DNA from: Pectinatus frisingensis
GTDB lineage: Bacteria > Bacillota > Negativicutes > Selenomonadales > Selenomonadaceae
Length of the DNA: 60,832 bases
Reading direction: 5' to 3'
Assembly (NCBI RefSeq): GCF_015732285.1
Contig: NZ_WIQU01000029.1
Coordinates: 1-60,832 of the forward strand
Shown here: piece by piece, positions 17,844-27,027 of the stretch
Numbering within the stretch: the first letter of the stretch is position 1
Layout: each line of letters opens with the position of its first letter
The notes under the pieces: model-generated
Database searches by the model: none
What the model was told of the DNA's origin: nothing
Seen by the model: only the letters and a program-made list of their open reading frames with translations
Program-made: the position numbers and the translations under genes

Positions 17844-18591
17844 AGTTTTCACCCCCTCTGCCCAGATAGACATCAATTACTTTGGGATTGTTTTGTATTT
17901 GGTCTATACTGCCTTCATCCAATATACGTCCTTCATGCATCACTGTCACTTTAGTGGCATATTCCCGGACAAATTCCATATCATGTTCAACGATGATAAC
18001 AGTACAGTGCTGGGCTATTTTCTTTAACAGTTCACCTGTTTTGGTGGTTTCTTTGCGGCCCATTCCGGCAACTGGTTCGTCAAGCATGATGAGCTTTAAA
18101 TCTTGGACTAAAAGCATAGCTATTTCCAGCCATTGCTTTTGTCCATGTGAAAGTTCAGATGCCATTTTATTACGATAGTTTTTTAAATCTACCAAGGTCA
18201 GTATTTCGTCGATTTTTTGTTCCTGTTGTCTTGTTAGCTTCTGCAGCAGTGAGGAGCAAATACCACGTTTCTTGACCGCGGATACCTCCATGTTTTCATG
18301 GACGGATAAGCTCGTGAAAACCGAAGGTACTTGAAATTTGCGACCAATACCTATATTAACTAATTTATGTTCAGGATAACGCATGATGTTTTTGTCACCG
18401 TTGAAAACTATGGTTCCTTGCTGAGGATGTATTCGTCCGCATATAGCATCCAGTAAGGTTGTTTTGCCGGCGCCATTAGATCCGATAAAAAAGCGGATTT
18501 CACCTTTTTCTATTTTGGTAGTAACACCGTTTAATGCACGAAATCCATCAAATGATACTGTTAGATCCTTAATTTCGAGAATTGTATTCAT
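17836..18591 (-). CDS. urtD: Urea ABC transporter ATP-binding protein UrtD
   Basis: 251 residues from ATG 18591 with GAGGTG upstream; the longer frame from 18651 would lie in urtC. LivG-type ATPase: Walker A GSNGAGKTT, signature LSHGQKQWLEIAM and Walker B LIMLDEPVAGMG, where the LSHGQKQ variant and VAGM are typical of UrtD. Between urtC and urtE with near-zero spacing. Confidence 0.93.
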   Translation of the reverse strand: MNTILEIKDLTVSFDGFRALNGVTTKIEKGEIRFFIGSNGAGKTTLLDAICGRIHPQQGTIVFNGDKNIMRYPEHKLVNIGIGRKFQVPSVFTSLSVHENMEVSAVKKRGICSSLLQKLTRQQEQKIDEILTLVDLKNYRNKMASELSHGQKQWLEIAMLLVQDLKLIMLDEPVAGMGRKETTKTGELLKKIAQHCTVIIVEHDMEFVREYATKVTVMHEGRILDEGSIDQIQNNPKVIDVYLGRGGENCA

Positions 18592-18599
18592 AGCACACC

Positions 18600-19679
18600 T
18601 CAATTTATCGACGGAGATTTTTCTGCAGTTTTTTCCTTTTTGACACGCCATGCTATACGGGTTGAGTATTTTTTAACGAGACCAATAAGCCCTTCTGGCA
18701 TGAAAATGACGACTATGATAAAGGCCAGACCTAAAAAATATGACCACACTTCGGGGAATGATTCGCTGATGCCGCTTTTTAGGCCATTTACGAGAATTGC
18801 TCCAATGACGGCTCCGATTAATGTACCTCTGCCTCCGATAGCCACCCATATTACCATTTCTATTGAGGGGACGATTCCCATTTCGGCCGGTGATATAATA
18901 CCAACCTGGGGTACAAAGATTGCTCCGGCGATTCCGGCGATGACAGCGGAAGATACATATACAAAAATCTTATATGCGGCGGGATTGTAACCAGAAAACC
19001 TTACTCTGTTTTCGCCGTCACGAATCGCCATCAGGATTTTGCCAAGACGATGGCTGACAAGGAATCGACAGTATAGATAAACTATAACTAAGAAAAATAT
19101 AGCAGCATAGTATAATAAATACTTAGTATTGTCTGCTGCCAGCGGCAAACCAAACATTGTACGGAAACCGGTAAGACCGTTGGTCCCTCCTGTATAGGCC
19201 TGTTGTCCAATAAAAAGTATCACGAAAATCAGTGATAAAGCTTGCGATAATATAGAAAAATAAACACCACGAATACGGTTTTTAAAGGTAAGAAAACCGA
19301 TAATGGCAGCCAAAATAGCTGGTATGATAATGATTAAAGCAAGAGACAGAGGACTGGAGAAGGGAGCCCAAAGTGCCGGAAGTTTTTCTAAGCCGCTCCA
19401 TGACATAAAATCGGGCAGCCTGCCATGGGCGGCTTCCATTTTTAAGTACATTCCCATGGCATAAGCGCCTAATCCAAAAAATACACCATGTCCAAGGCTC
19501 AAAATGCCGGTATATCCCCAGATAAGATCGATACCAAGTGCCAAAATTGCATATGCAATAAATTTACCAAGCAGGTTTATTCTAAATACGGATAGAAATA
19601 ATGGTGCCAGTAAAAGCAATAATATAATAACGAAAAAGATTCGATTTGCTGGTGTTTTAAAAAAAGTTTTTGTAGTCAT
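18600..19679 (-). CDS. urtC: Urea ABC transporter permease UrtC
   Basis: 359 residues, LivM-type permease with about 9-10 membrane segments, the early motif GLIWGYTGILSLGHGVFFGLGAY (only the core is diagnostic: GYTG-LSLGHG) and the GGTNGLTG loop seen in UrtC proteins. Adjacent to urtB and urtD in the standard urtABCDE order, 14 bp after urtB. Confidence 0.93.
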   Translation of the reverse strand: MTTKTFFKTPANRIFFVIILLLLLAPLFLSVFRINLLGKFIAYAILALGIDLIWGYTGILSLGHGVFFGLGAYAMGMYLKMEAAHGRLPDFMSWSGLEKLPALWAPFSSPLSLALIIIIPAILAAIIGFLTFKNRIRGVYFSILSQALSLIFVILFIGQQAYTGGTNGLTGFRTMFGLPLAADNTKYLLYYAAIFFLVIVYLYCRFLVSHRLGKILMAIRDGENRVRFSGYNPAAYKIFVYVSSAVIAGIAGAIFVPQVGIISPAEMGIVPSIEMVIWVAIGGRGTLIGAVIGAILVNGLKSGISESFPEVWSYFLGLAFIIVVIFMPEGLIGLVKKYSTRIAWRVKKEKTAEKSPSIN

Positions 19680-19693
19680 AGGTACCGCCCTTC

Positions 19694-20602
19694 TTATTCG
19701 TCTAATGAGCGGCTGTTGATAGTGAATAGTCCTTTAGGCCGCCATTGTAAAAATATGATAACTAAAGTAAATATCAGGACTTTTCCCAAGGTCGCGTCTG
19801 TCAAAAATTCCAGGGTGGTATTGCCGGTGCCAATAAGAAAACCACCGGCAATAGTTCCCCATAAGCTGCCTACACCACCAAGGACTACAACCATAAAGGT
19901 ATCGACTATATAATTGGTGCCCAGTGTTGGTCCTATCGAACCTAGCAGGGTCAGGGCACAGCCAGCAATTCCGGCCAGGCCGGAACCAAAGGCAAAAGTA
20001 TAAGCATCTATTTTGCGGGTGTTTATACCAAGACTGGCTGCCATAGCCCGGTTTTGCATGACGGCTCGGATTTTTCGGCCATAATTGCTGCGATACATCA
20101 GATAATAAATAGCTGTCATGCAGATAATTACCATAAGCATGATGAAAAGACGTTTATAGGGAAGCTGCAGGCCAGGATGAATCAAAAGAGCGCCATTTAA
20201 CCAGTCGGGACTTTTAACATCGACATTGGGGGCACCAAATATGCTGCGGGCCAATTGCTGCAATATAAGACTTACACCCCAAGTGGCTAGTATACTATCA
20301 AGAGCTCGGCCATATAAATGGCAAATGACGAGCCTTTCCAATACCCAGCCGAATATGCCGGCTGCCAGAAAAGAAGCAGGAATAGCAATAAAAAAATAAA
20401 AATCGAAAATAGAAGCAGGCAGATATTGGCTGAATATATTTTGGATGACGTAGGCAGCATATGCCCCAATCATTATGAATTCACCATGGGCCATATTTAT
20501 TATTTTCATAAGACCAAAGGTGATTGCCAGTCCCAGCGCGGCCAGCATGAAAATTGAACTTACGCTTATGCCGTTAAAAATTTGAAGAAGATAAGTATCC
20601 AT
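19694..20602 (-). CDS. urtB: Urea ABC transporter permease UrtB
   Basis: 302 residues, LivH-type permease with 8 or so membrane segments, the LGLAITFGLMKIINMAHGE start and the GGVGSLWGTIAGG conserved loop. UrtB proteins in Proteobacteria are often longer with an N-terminal exported extension; this one is the short form. It follows urtA after a hairpin that probably lowers its expression relative to the binding protein. Confidence 0.93.
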   Translation of the reverse strand: MDTYLLQIFNGISVSSIFMLAALGLAITFGLMKIINMAHGEFIMIGAYAAYVIQNIFSQYLPASIFDFYFFIAIPASFLAAGIFGWVLERLVICHLYGRALDSILATWGVSLILQQLARSIFGAPNVDVKSPDWLNGALLIHPGLQLPYKRLFIMLMVIICMTAIYYLMYRSNYGRKIRAVMQNRAMAASLGINTRKIDAYTFAFGSGLAGIAGCALTLLGSIGPTLGTNYIVDTFMVVVLGGVGSLWGTIAGGFLIGTGNTTLEFLTDATLGKVLIFTLVIIFLQWRPKGLFTINSRSLDE

Positions 20603-20634
20603 TGTTTTTACTGCTGCCTCCGTTTATTAATAAA

Positions 20635-20669
20635 AATAAAGCGGCATATTTTTTGCATACCGCTTTATT
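20635..20669 (-). terminator. Intra-operon attenuating hairpin between urtA and urtB
   Basis: Arms AATAAAGCGG-AT around an A/T loop, 12 of 13 pairs, with a T-rich tail on the minus strand. Partial termination here would give more binding protein than permease, a common pattern in ABC operons. Confidence 0.65.
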
Positions 20670-20680
20670 TTTTTATTTAG

Positions 20681-21934
20681 TTAATTGGACAATCCTTTTG
20701 CCCAGTCGTATGTTTTCAGATATGGATCAGGACGAACAGGATCCGGTGTGCTCCAGATTTCTTTGATTGAACCATCTGCCTGAACTTCGCCGATGCGGAC
20801 TGTTTTCCAGAGATGCTGATTTTCGCCTTCAATTTTTACAGTTCCTTCAGGTGCTTTAAATTCCAGACCTTTTGCCGCTTCTTTTACTTTATCGACATCG
20901 GTCGAACCAGCTTTTTCTACGGCAGCGGCCCATAGATACACAGCATCATAGGCAGCTTCTATAGGATCATCCGTTACACGATCTTGTCCATAACGAGCCT
21001 TATAGTTAGCAACGAAAGTTTTATTTTCCGGAGTATTTGTCGTCTGGTAGTAATTCCAGGAAACGAGCTGTCCAGTCATGTTTTCCGCGCCGATACCGCG
21101 TACTTCTTCTTCGGCAATGCTGACGGAACAAGTAATGAGATCTTTTGAAGTTATTCCGGCATCCTTAAGCTGTTTAAAGAAAGCTACGTTGCTGTCGCCA
21201 TTGAGCGTATTGAAGACCACGTCTGGTTTCTCTTCCTTGATTTTGTTGATTATTGTACTATAATCTGTGTGGCCCATTGGGGTATATTCTTCGCCTACGA
21301 CTTGTCCGCCTTCGGCATTTAATTCAGCTTTGATTATTTTATTAGCAGTACGCGGAAACACATAATCAGAACCGATTAAGAAGAATTTCTTGCCCTTGTT
21401 TTTTAGCAGCCAATCAACAGCAGGGACGATCTGCTGATTAGGAGCGGCACCCGTGTAAAAAATATTAGGGGATGATTCCATCCCTTCATATTGGACAGGA
21501 TACCATAAAAGTCCGTTATTGCTTTCAAATACGGGTAATACGGCTTTTCGGCTGGCTGATGTCCAGCAGCCGAAAACGGTTGCCACTTTATCCTGCTGTA
21601 AAAGTTTTTTCGCCTTTTCGGCGAAAACAGCCGGATCTGATGCACCATCTTCTGTTACTACTTCAAGTTTTTTACCAAGTACGCCGCCTTTGGCATTGAT
21701 TTCATCAATTGCCATCATTTCGGCATCTTTTACAGAAACTTCACTGATTGCCATTGTGCCACTCAACGAGTGAAGAACACCAACTTTAATCGTACTTTTG
21801 GAATCAGTAGAACTGCCGGAGCTTTGTGATGTCTGTGAATTGCCGCAGCCACTAAGAAAAACTGATGAAATAAAAAGAGCGGTCATTGCTAGGGAGGCAC
21901 TTTTTCTCATTTTGGCAAAAAGTCCCATGTTCAT
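20681..21934 (-). CDS. urtA: Urea-binding lipoprotein UrtA
   Basis: 417 residues. N-terminal signal ending in the lipobox LSGC (Cys about residue 30), then a Gln/Ser-rich linker and a periplasmic-binding fold of the amide/urea group: [32 protein letters not shown] and WYPVQYEG motifs are characteristic of UrtA/AmiC-like urea binders. First gene of the ten-plus-gene urt-ure operon. GGAAGGA lies upstream. A hairpin with TGTACA repeats sits 34 bp before the start. Confidence 0.95.
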   Translation of the reverse strand: MNMGLFAKMRKSASLAMTALFISSVFLSGCGNSQTSQSSGSSTDSKSTIKVGVLHSLSGTMAISEVSVKDAEMMAIDEINAKGGVLGKKLEVVTEDGASDPAVFAEKAKKLLQQDKVATVFGCWTSASRKAVLPVFESNNGLLWYPVQYEGMESSPNIFYTGAAPNQQIVPAVDWLLKNKGKKFFLIGSDYVFPRTANKIIKAELNAEGGQVVGEEYTPMGHTDYSTIINKIKEEKPDVVFNTLNGDSNVAFFKQLKDAGITSKDLITCSVSIAEEEVRGIGAENMTGQLVSWNYYQTTNTPENKTFVANYKARYGQDRVTDDPIEAAYDAVYLWAAAVEKAGSTDVDKVKEAAKGLEFKAPEGTVKIEGENQHLWKTVRIGEVQADGSIKEIWSTPDPVRPDPYLKTYDWAKGLSN

Positions 21935-21967
21935 ATGATTTCATTCCTTCCACGCAACAGCAAAATG

Positions 21968-22015
21968 AAAAGGCACTGCGGTATGTACATAGATTGTACA
22001 TATCACAGCGCCTTT
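21968..22015 (-). promoter_or_regulatory. Hairpin in the urtA leader with paired TGTACA repeats
   Basis: Outer arms AAAGGC/GCCTTT, inner arms around TGTACA (21984-21989) and TGTACA (21995-22000), followed on the minus strand by TTTTCATTTT. It either ends the kinase/regulator transcript or attenuates urtA; only 34 bp separate it from urtA, too few for a full promoter beyond it. Confidence 0.55.
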
Positions 22016-22138
22016 GCTGTTTGTTATATTGTTTTTAATTACAATATTAGTTTAGCAATTTTTGCTGAGGGAAAAAACCATATAAAAAAGTCATTTTCCA
22101 GTAAAAAAAAGACAAGTTTCGGTTTTTAGATATTTATA

Positions 22139-22879
22139 TTAGCTATTAATATTTTTTTTATATTCACCAGGAGTCATTTTGGTGTAAATTTTAAATAAAC
22201 GGCGAAAGTAATCCGGACTGGCATAACCAAGCCGATTACTTATTTCATAATTTTTGTATTTGCCGCTGCGCAGCAAATACTTGGCATGCTCCATTTTCAT
22301 TTTTGTTAAATATTCATTGAAATTTTCGCCTAGTTTTTGTTTAAAATATTTTCCGGCATAATCGCGGCTTATGGCAAATTCTTGGGCAAAACTGTCTAAA
22401 GTGATATTATCTTCAATATGATCAAGGATAAAGCGACAGATTTTTACAACAATGCTGTCATTATTTAATTCGTATTTTTCAGCTAATTTTTTTTGCAAAT
22501 ATGTTTTACTGTTTAAGTAACTGCGGACACGCTGTAATAATGAACGAAGGTCTTTATCATCCGGTGGTTTGGTCATATAATCGAAAACTCCCAGACGTAT
22601 CCCTTGCTGTGCATATTCAAAATTACTGTAAGTACTTAACAAAATTATACAGTTGTTGATTCTTTTCCGGCGCAGTTCTTGGAGAAATGCCAGACCGTCC
22701 ATGCCAGGCATTCGGATGTCAGTTATAATTAGGTCTACTTCCTGTCGGGCTAAAAATTGTAGTGCTTCTTTTCCATCGGCAGCTTCGCCTGCTATGCAGA
22801 ATCCGGATGAATTCCAGTCGAAACGTTTTAAAATATATCGTTCGGCACTGTCGTCATCAATTAACAATACCTTATACAT
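22139..22879 (-). CDS. Response regulator, receiver plus AraC-type HTH
   Basis: 246 residues. Receiver domain (1-120) with acidic pocket DDD at 8-10, phospho-acceptor D54 (LIITDIRMP) and conserved K near 105 (MTKPPDD), then a linker and a C-terminal AraC double HTH (YAGKYFKQKLGE and GYASPDYFRRLFKIY). YesN-like. Encoded 3 bp after the hybrid kinase and directly upstream of urtA, so it is a candidate activator of urea uptake; target not proven. Confidence 0.92.
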   Translation of the reverse strand: MYKVLLIDDDSAERYILKRFDWNSSGFCIAGEAADGKEALQFLARQEVDLIITDIRMPGMDGLAFLQELRRKRINNCIILLSTYSNFEYAQQGIRLGVFDYMTKPPDDKDLRSLLQRVRSYLNSKTYLQKKLAEKYELNNDSIVVKICRFILDHIEDNITLDSFAQEFAISRDYAGKYFKQKLGENFNEYLTKMKMEHAKYLLRSGKYKNYEISNRLGYASPDYFRRLFKIYTKMTPGEYKKNINS

Positions 22880-22882
22880 AAT

Positions 22883-25540
22883 TTACTCCTTGCCTGTTTT
22901 TTGTACCGCAGCAGATAATAATACAGCTGCTGCGGGAAAATCATATATATTTACTTCATGCCATAAACGATTGTAGAAAACCTTGCCAAATAGTGTGCAC
23001 AAGCATTCTTGCAGTTTGTGGCATGCCTCTTTAGCTGAAAAATCACCGTTTTGTAAAAGTGTGAGTAATTCGTGTAGTTCTGCGTCAGTTGTGGTTGATG
23101 AGAAAATCGGTAATTTTTCTGCTGCATCTGCTGCATTAGAAGAAATCGTCAAGTATTGTTTAATGCATTGTATTGTTTGTTGAAATATAGGCAAGAAATT
23201 TTTTATGCTTTCTTTATTGCCTTTTTTCAGGGCATTGGATAATGTCATTGCTGCAGAATATAGTCCATTTGCGCCGATGTTGCCCGCAGCTCCTCTTAAT
23301 TCATGTAAACAATCAGATGCTTTGCGATATTCTTGTTTTAGAACATATTGTTCAATAGTACAGGCATCATTTCGATGGTTTACATAAAAAAGCTGCAGGA
23401 TTTTTTGATAGGAGGCTGTTTTGCCATTCAATTTTTTTATGACATCTTGTGGTGCAAAAAAAGAATGGGATGGCAGATCAGATGACGGTTCAGAATTTAT
23501 GGGTATTTTCAATACACCGGATAAAATTTTTCCCAGTTTATCCAGCTGTAATGGTTTTTCCAAATATGCTGCCATCCCGGCGGCAAGAACTTTTTCCTGG
23601 ACGTTGCCAAGTACATCAGCAGATAAAGCAACGATTGGAGTAGTGGTGTTTTGTGAGTTTTTCCGCATATGGGCTGTTGTCTCATAGCCATCCATTATGG
23701 GCATGCGGATATCCATCAAAATAATATCATATTTGTTTTTTTTGGCCAGATTAAGTGCGGTTTTACCACTGCTGGCAGCAGTGACAGTAAACCCGAATCC
23801 GGAGAGGATTTCTTCAGTCATGTGCAGATTGACTGTGTTATCTTCAACCAATAAAAGCCGGATACCGTGAAAATTCATGCTGGGAGAGACATTGTCTTTT
23901 TGTGGGATAGTATCGTTTGTACGTTTTGCGGGAAAAGAAAAGATAAAGGTTGTTCCATGTCCTGGTTCACTGTTTAATACTATATGACCTTTCATTAACA
24001 GGGCAATTTGCCGGCTTATAGCGAGTCCCAGACCTGTACCGCCAAAGCAACGCGACGTGGAAATATCAGCCTGTGTAAAGGCTTCAAACAAATGCTTTTG
24101 AGCCTCTTTGGCTATACCTATGCCGCTGTCGGTAAAAGACATGTATATCCATTCATGATTATCCAATATACATGAAGAAACCTTAAAACAGATGAAACCC
24201 TGCTCGGTAAATTTTACAGCATTGGATAGCAAATTCAAAGCAACTCTTTTTAAGCGGAAGGAATCACCGCAAATTACATCAGGGACAGCTTTATCAATTT
24301 CCAAAAAGAATTTTAATCCCTTTTTCCTTGTTTCAACTTCAATCATTGTATAGAGTTCCTTTATTGCCTGTCTTAGACTAAACGGGGCCATTTCTAATTC
24401 TATTTTTCCTGATTCGATTTTAGAAAAATCCAGGATTTCATTGACAATCGATAATAAATTTTTAGCGGCTAATCCAATATTATTGGTATAATCCAATATT
24501 TTTGCTGAAGGGTGCTGCTGTTTGAGCATATAGTGATAACCAATAATTGTGTTTAATGGTGTCCGTATTTCATGGCTCATATTAGCAAGAAATTCACCTT
24601 TGGCGGCGTTGGCTTTTTCTGCTTCTTCTTTGGCAAGCAGCATACGTTTTTCTGTTTCCCGCCGTCTTTTTAGTTCACTTTGAAAAGATGTATATAAAGT
24701 GTTGAAAGTATCTGCTAAAATACAAAGTTCTTTTGTACCTTCTGCCTTCAATTTAAAGTGTTGCTGCAGGGAAAAACCTTCCAGGTTTTTGGTATAATTG
24801 CGTATGGGATGTGTTATATATAACATAAATATGCGCATCAACCCTAAGATTTCAGCAATTATCAAACAGGCCAGTATGACCTGCAGAACAAAAGCGTGAT
24901 AAAGATTTTGTCGGGCGTGTAACAACTCATTTTCCAAGCGATCGTTCATTGACTGTTGAAAAGCAGCAATGGGATTCATGATATGTTCTTTGCTCAAGTC
25001 ATAGTTATTATCAAACATGATTTCAACTGCTTTGGTTTTTTTTGCACTGTCTGACAAAACGGCGTCACTGTTGCTGAGCTTTTTTATAGATACCGGTGCA
25101 GGCATTAGTTCTTCAGGTACATGTTCTGATTCTAATACTAAACGCATGGAACGGCGCTCTGTTTCGACTAGTTCGTCAGAATATTTTTTTGCTTCTTCAA
25201 GTAATAATAATTCATTTGCCGGTGCATGAGCTTCTTGCATTTTTTCGATAACATAATCACGGGTTCTGGTTTCTTGGATTTCCCGCCAATAATTATCCAT
25301 ATGGGAACGATCACCGGTAACTGCATATTTTCGTCCTTCGGCGGTCAGATAATCAGATGCCTCTGCCAGTGATTCTCCCAGCTGTTGAAACATTATACGG
25401 TGTTCTTCAGCTGTTTTTTCAGCTTTGATATTTATATTCATATATATGCTGCTGATGGCAAGCAGAGCAGTAATCATGAAAAAACTAATTGCCATAAAAA
25501 GACTGAGACGTGATTGCGTCATAACAAAGTTTTTTCCCAT
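22883..25540 (-). CDS. Hybrid sensor histidine kinase with receiver and HPt domains
   Basis: 885 residues. TM1 about 14-35, a roughly 175-residue periplasmic sensor that is mostly helical, TM2 about 215-240, HAMP-like linker, HisKA with H323 (MSHEIRTPLN), HATPase with N-box NLLSNAVKF and GTGLGLA, a receiver with D610 (ILMDIRMP), and an HPt domain with H746 (CLHELRGAAGNIG). The C-terminal ~110 residues after HPt are not assigned. A full phosphorelay in one chain, passing phosphate to the AraC-type regulator encoded next. The sensed signal is not visible. Confidence 0.93.
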   Translation of the reverse strand: MGKNFVMTQSRLSLFMAISFFMITALLAISSIYMNINIKAEKTAEEHRIMFQQLGESLAEASDYLTAEGRKYAVTGDRSHMDNYWREIQETRTRDYVIEKMQEAHAPANELLLLEEAKKYSDELVETERRSMRLVLESEHVPEELMPAPVSIKKLSNSDAVLSDSAKKTKAVEIMFDNNYDLSKEHIMNPIAAFQQSMNDRLENELLHARQNLYHAFVLQVILACLIIAEILGLMRIFMLYITHPIRNYTKNLEGFSLQQHFKLKAEGTKELCILADTFNTLYTSFQSELKRRRETEKRMLLAKEEAEKANAAKGEFLANMSHEIRTPLNTIIGYHYMLKQQHPSAKILDYTNNIGLAAKNLLSIVNEILDFSKIESGKIELEMAPFSLRQAIKELYTMIEVETRKKGLKFFLEIDKAVPDVICGDSFRLKRVALNLLSNAVKFTEQGFICFKVSSCILDNHEWIYMSFTDSGIGIAKEAQKHLFEAFTQADISTSRCFGGTGLGLAISRQIALLMKGHIVLNSEPGHGTTFIFSFPAKRTNDTIPQKDNVSPSMNFHGIRLLLVEDNTVNLHMTEEILSGFGFTVTAASSGKTALNLAKKNKYDIILMDIRMPIMDGYETTAHMRKNSQNTTTPIVALSADVLGNVQEKVLAAGMAAYLEKPLQLDKLGKILSGVLKIPINSEPSSDLPSHSFFAPQDVIKKLNGKTASYQKILQLFYVNHRNDACTIEQYVLKQEYRKASDCLHELRGAAGNIGANGLYSAAMTLSNALKKGNKESIKNFLPIFQQTIQCIKQYLTISSNAADAAEKLPIFSSTTTDAELHELLTLLQNGDFSAKEACHKLQECLCTLFGKVFYNRLWHEVNIYDFPAAAVLLSAAVQKTGKE

Positions 25541-25575
25541 GTTGATATCCCCATTACAAAGTTATGCATAAAAAA

Positions 25576-25600
25576 AGCCCGACCGGTAAGTGGTCAGGCT
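25576..25600 (-). terminator. Short leader terminator of the hybrid kinase gene
   Basis: AGCCTGACC / GGTCGGGCT read on the minus strand, then T7. It lies between the kinase promoter (25625-25653) and its start codon (25540), about 18 nt after the expected transcription start, so it is more likely an attenuator than an end-of-gene signal. Confidence 0.55.
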
Positions 25601-25624
25601 CCATTGCCAAAAATCTATTCTCAT

Positions 25625-25653
25625 ATTATAATCCAATCACTAAAAAATAACAA
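25625..25653 (-). promoter_or_regulatory. Promoter of the hybrid kinase gene
   Basis: On the minus strand TTGTTA (25653-25648), 17-bp spacer, TATAAT (25630-25625). Near-consensus sigma-70 type. Confidence 0.6.
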
Positions 25654-25669
25654 ATGTATTATTTTTTAG
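25640..25669. promoter_or_regulatory. Divergent-promoter operator candidate
   Basis: Inverted repeat CTAAAAAATAA (25640-25650) and TTATTTTTTAG (25659-25669), 11 perfect pairs with an 8-bp spacer. It covers the -35 of the kinase promoter and lies just before a TTGCGT-N16-TAGAAT candidate promoter (25675-25702) for the divergent receiver-kinase. Confidence 0.45.
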
Positions 25670-25733
25670 TACTCTTGCGTAAAATAATGTGTATGTTAGA
25701 ATAATAACTAAAAGTAAAGAAACAGGTGTTCTT

Positions 25734-26840
25734 ATGCCCGTGCCATATGAAAAACAAATTCTGATTATTGATGATTCACCGGAAAGTATTGAACTTGTCA
25801 GCTGTATTTTAAAACGATCTGATTTTACGATTCGCATTGCTAAGAATGCAAATTCAGCTTTGAAATTAATCCAATTTCAAATACCGCATATTATATTGCT
25901 TGATGTTAACATGCCGGAAATGAATGGTTTTGATTTTTGCCGATTGTTAAAGAATAATGTCCAATATAAAAAAATTCCCATTATTTTTCTGACGGCTAGT
26001 GATGAGGAGGAAAGTATAAGAAAAGCGTTTGCACTTGGTGCACAGGATTATGTTACGAAGCCTTTTAAACCGGCAGAGTTAATTGCGCGCGTCAACACAC
26101 ACCTGAAGTTGACGCAGCGAACTGAAGAATTGGAAAACGCATATAAAAATCTTGACAGTTTTTGTTATTCTGTGGCTCATGATCTAAAATCACCATTGCT
26201 TTCCATCCGGAGGTTGATAGATTTCTTGTTACAGGATTATGATGAAATTTTTACGGTTGATGGGAAAGAACTTGCTGCAAAAATACAAGAAAAAACCACT
26301 GATGTAACAGAGATTATTGATCATTTACTGGAACTTTCTCATGCGGGCAGCAAAAAAATACATATCAGTAAAATCGATACCAGGCAGTATTTTACTGATA
26401 TGTATAAGAACCTGCGTGCTTTAGAACCCTCCAGAAAAATCTGTTTCCAGGTAGAAAATTTACCGTATATATATGCAGATCCGGTTCTTTTTAAACTTTT
26501 ATGTCAAAATATTTTGTCCAATGCTTTAAAATATACAAGAAAAAAAGATTGTGCTGTTATTAAAATTAACTGTCGTTTGACTGAAAATTATTTTGTTTTT
26601 TCTATTAAGGATAACGGAATTGGATTTGATATGCGGTATGTTAATAGATTGTTTCATGTGTTTGAACGGCTTCATTCCGAGCGGGAATTTGAGGGCAGCG
26701 GTGTAGGACTCGCTATTTGTCAGAGAATATTGCAGCGGCAGGGCGGCAAAGCATGGCTTACCGGTGCACCGGGAAAAGGAGCATCTTTCTTTTTTTCTCT
26801 GCCGCGTCGGGAGATACCGATGATGGAGAAAGACTGTTAA
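25734..26840 (+). CDS. Soluble receiver-histidine kinase
   Basis: 368 residues from ATG 25734 (AGGTG upstream). Receiver domain first (D57 in ILLDVNMP, K109 in VTKPF), then a coiled linker, HisKA with H149 (SVAHDLKSPL), HATPase with N-box NILSNALKY, and GSGVGLAIC. No membrane segment or sensory domain, so the input is phosphate on the receiver or a partner protein. Cyanobacterial and bacterial kinases of this layout sit in the middle of phosphorelays. Divergent from the hybrid kinase, sharing a 190-bp control region. A hairpin overlapping the edge of the next repeat (26849-26876) may terminate it. Confidence 0.9.
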   Translation: MPVPYEKQILIIDDSPESIELVSCILKRSDFTIRIAKNANSALKLIQFQIPHIILLDVNMPEMNGFDFCRLLKNNVQYKKIPIIFLTASDEEESIRKAFALGAQDYVTKPFKPAELIARVNTHLKLTQRTEELENAYKNLDSFCYSVAHDLKSPLLSIRRLIDFLLQDYDEIFTVDGKELAAKIQEKTTDVTEIIDHLLELSHAGSKKIHISKIDTRQYFTDMYKNLRALEPSRKICFQVENLPYIYADPVLFKLLCQNILSNALKYTRKKDCAVIKINCRLTENYFVFSIKDNGIGFDMRYVNRLFHVFERLHSEREFEGSGVGLAICQRILQRQGGKAWLTGAPGKGASFFFSLPRREIPMMEKDC

Positions 26841-26867
26841 TAAAATAGAGCCCCATTGCTGAATAGA

Positions 26868-27009
26868 AATGGGGCTGTCGTACGTTAACATTTTCATTCA
26901 TAAATATGCAGTTGCAATATTTCCTTAGAATATTTCTCAGTAGGAAATTAAGCCATACGGTTGTAGGTTGCATTTTTATGAGGTCAATGCCGTTCGCGCG
27001 GGCAGCCCC
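26868..27009. repeat. Interspersed palindromic repeat, copy B
   Basis: Starts AATGGGGCTGTCG and ends GGCAGCCCC; inner arms CATTTTCATTCATAAATATGCA and, inverted, TGCATTTTTATGAGGTCAATG. About 140 bp. Opposite orientation to copy A at 36526-36666. No coding capacity. Confidence 0.7.
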
Positions 27010-27027
27010 TTGATTTAACTAATATTA

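Noticed and set aside
25570-25620. Known riboswitch class (fluoride, preQ1, guanidine) in the kinase leader
   Set aside because: The short GGCAATGG-containing leader does not match any consensus I can recall in enough positions.
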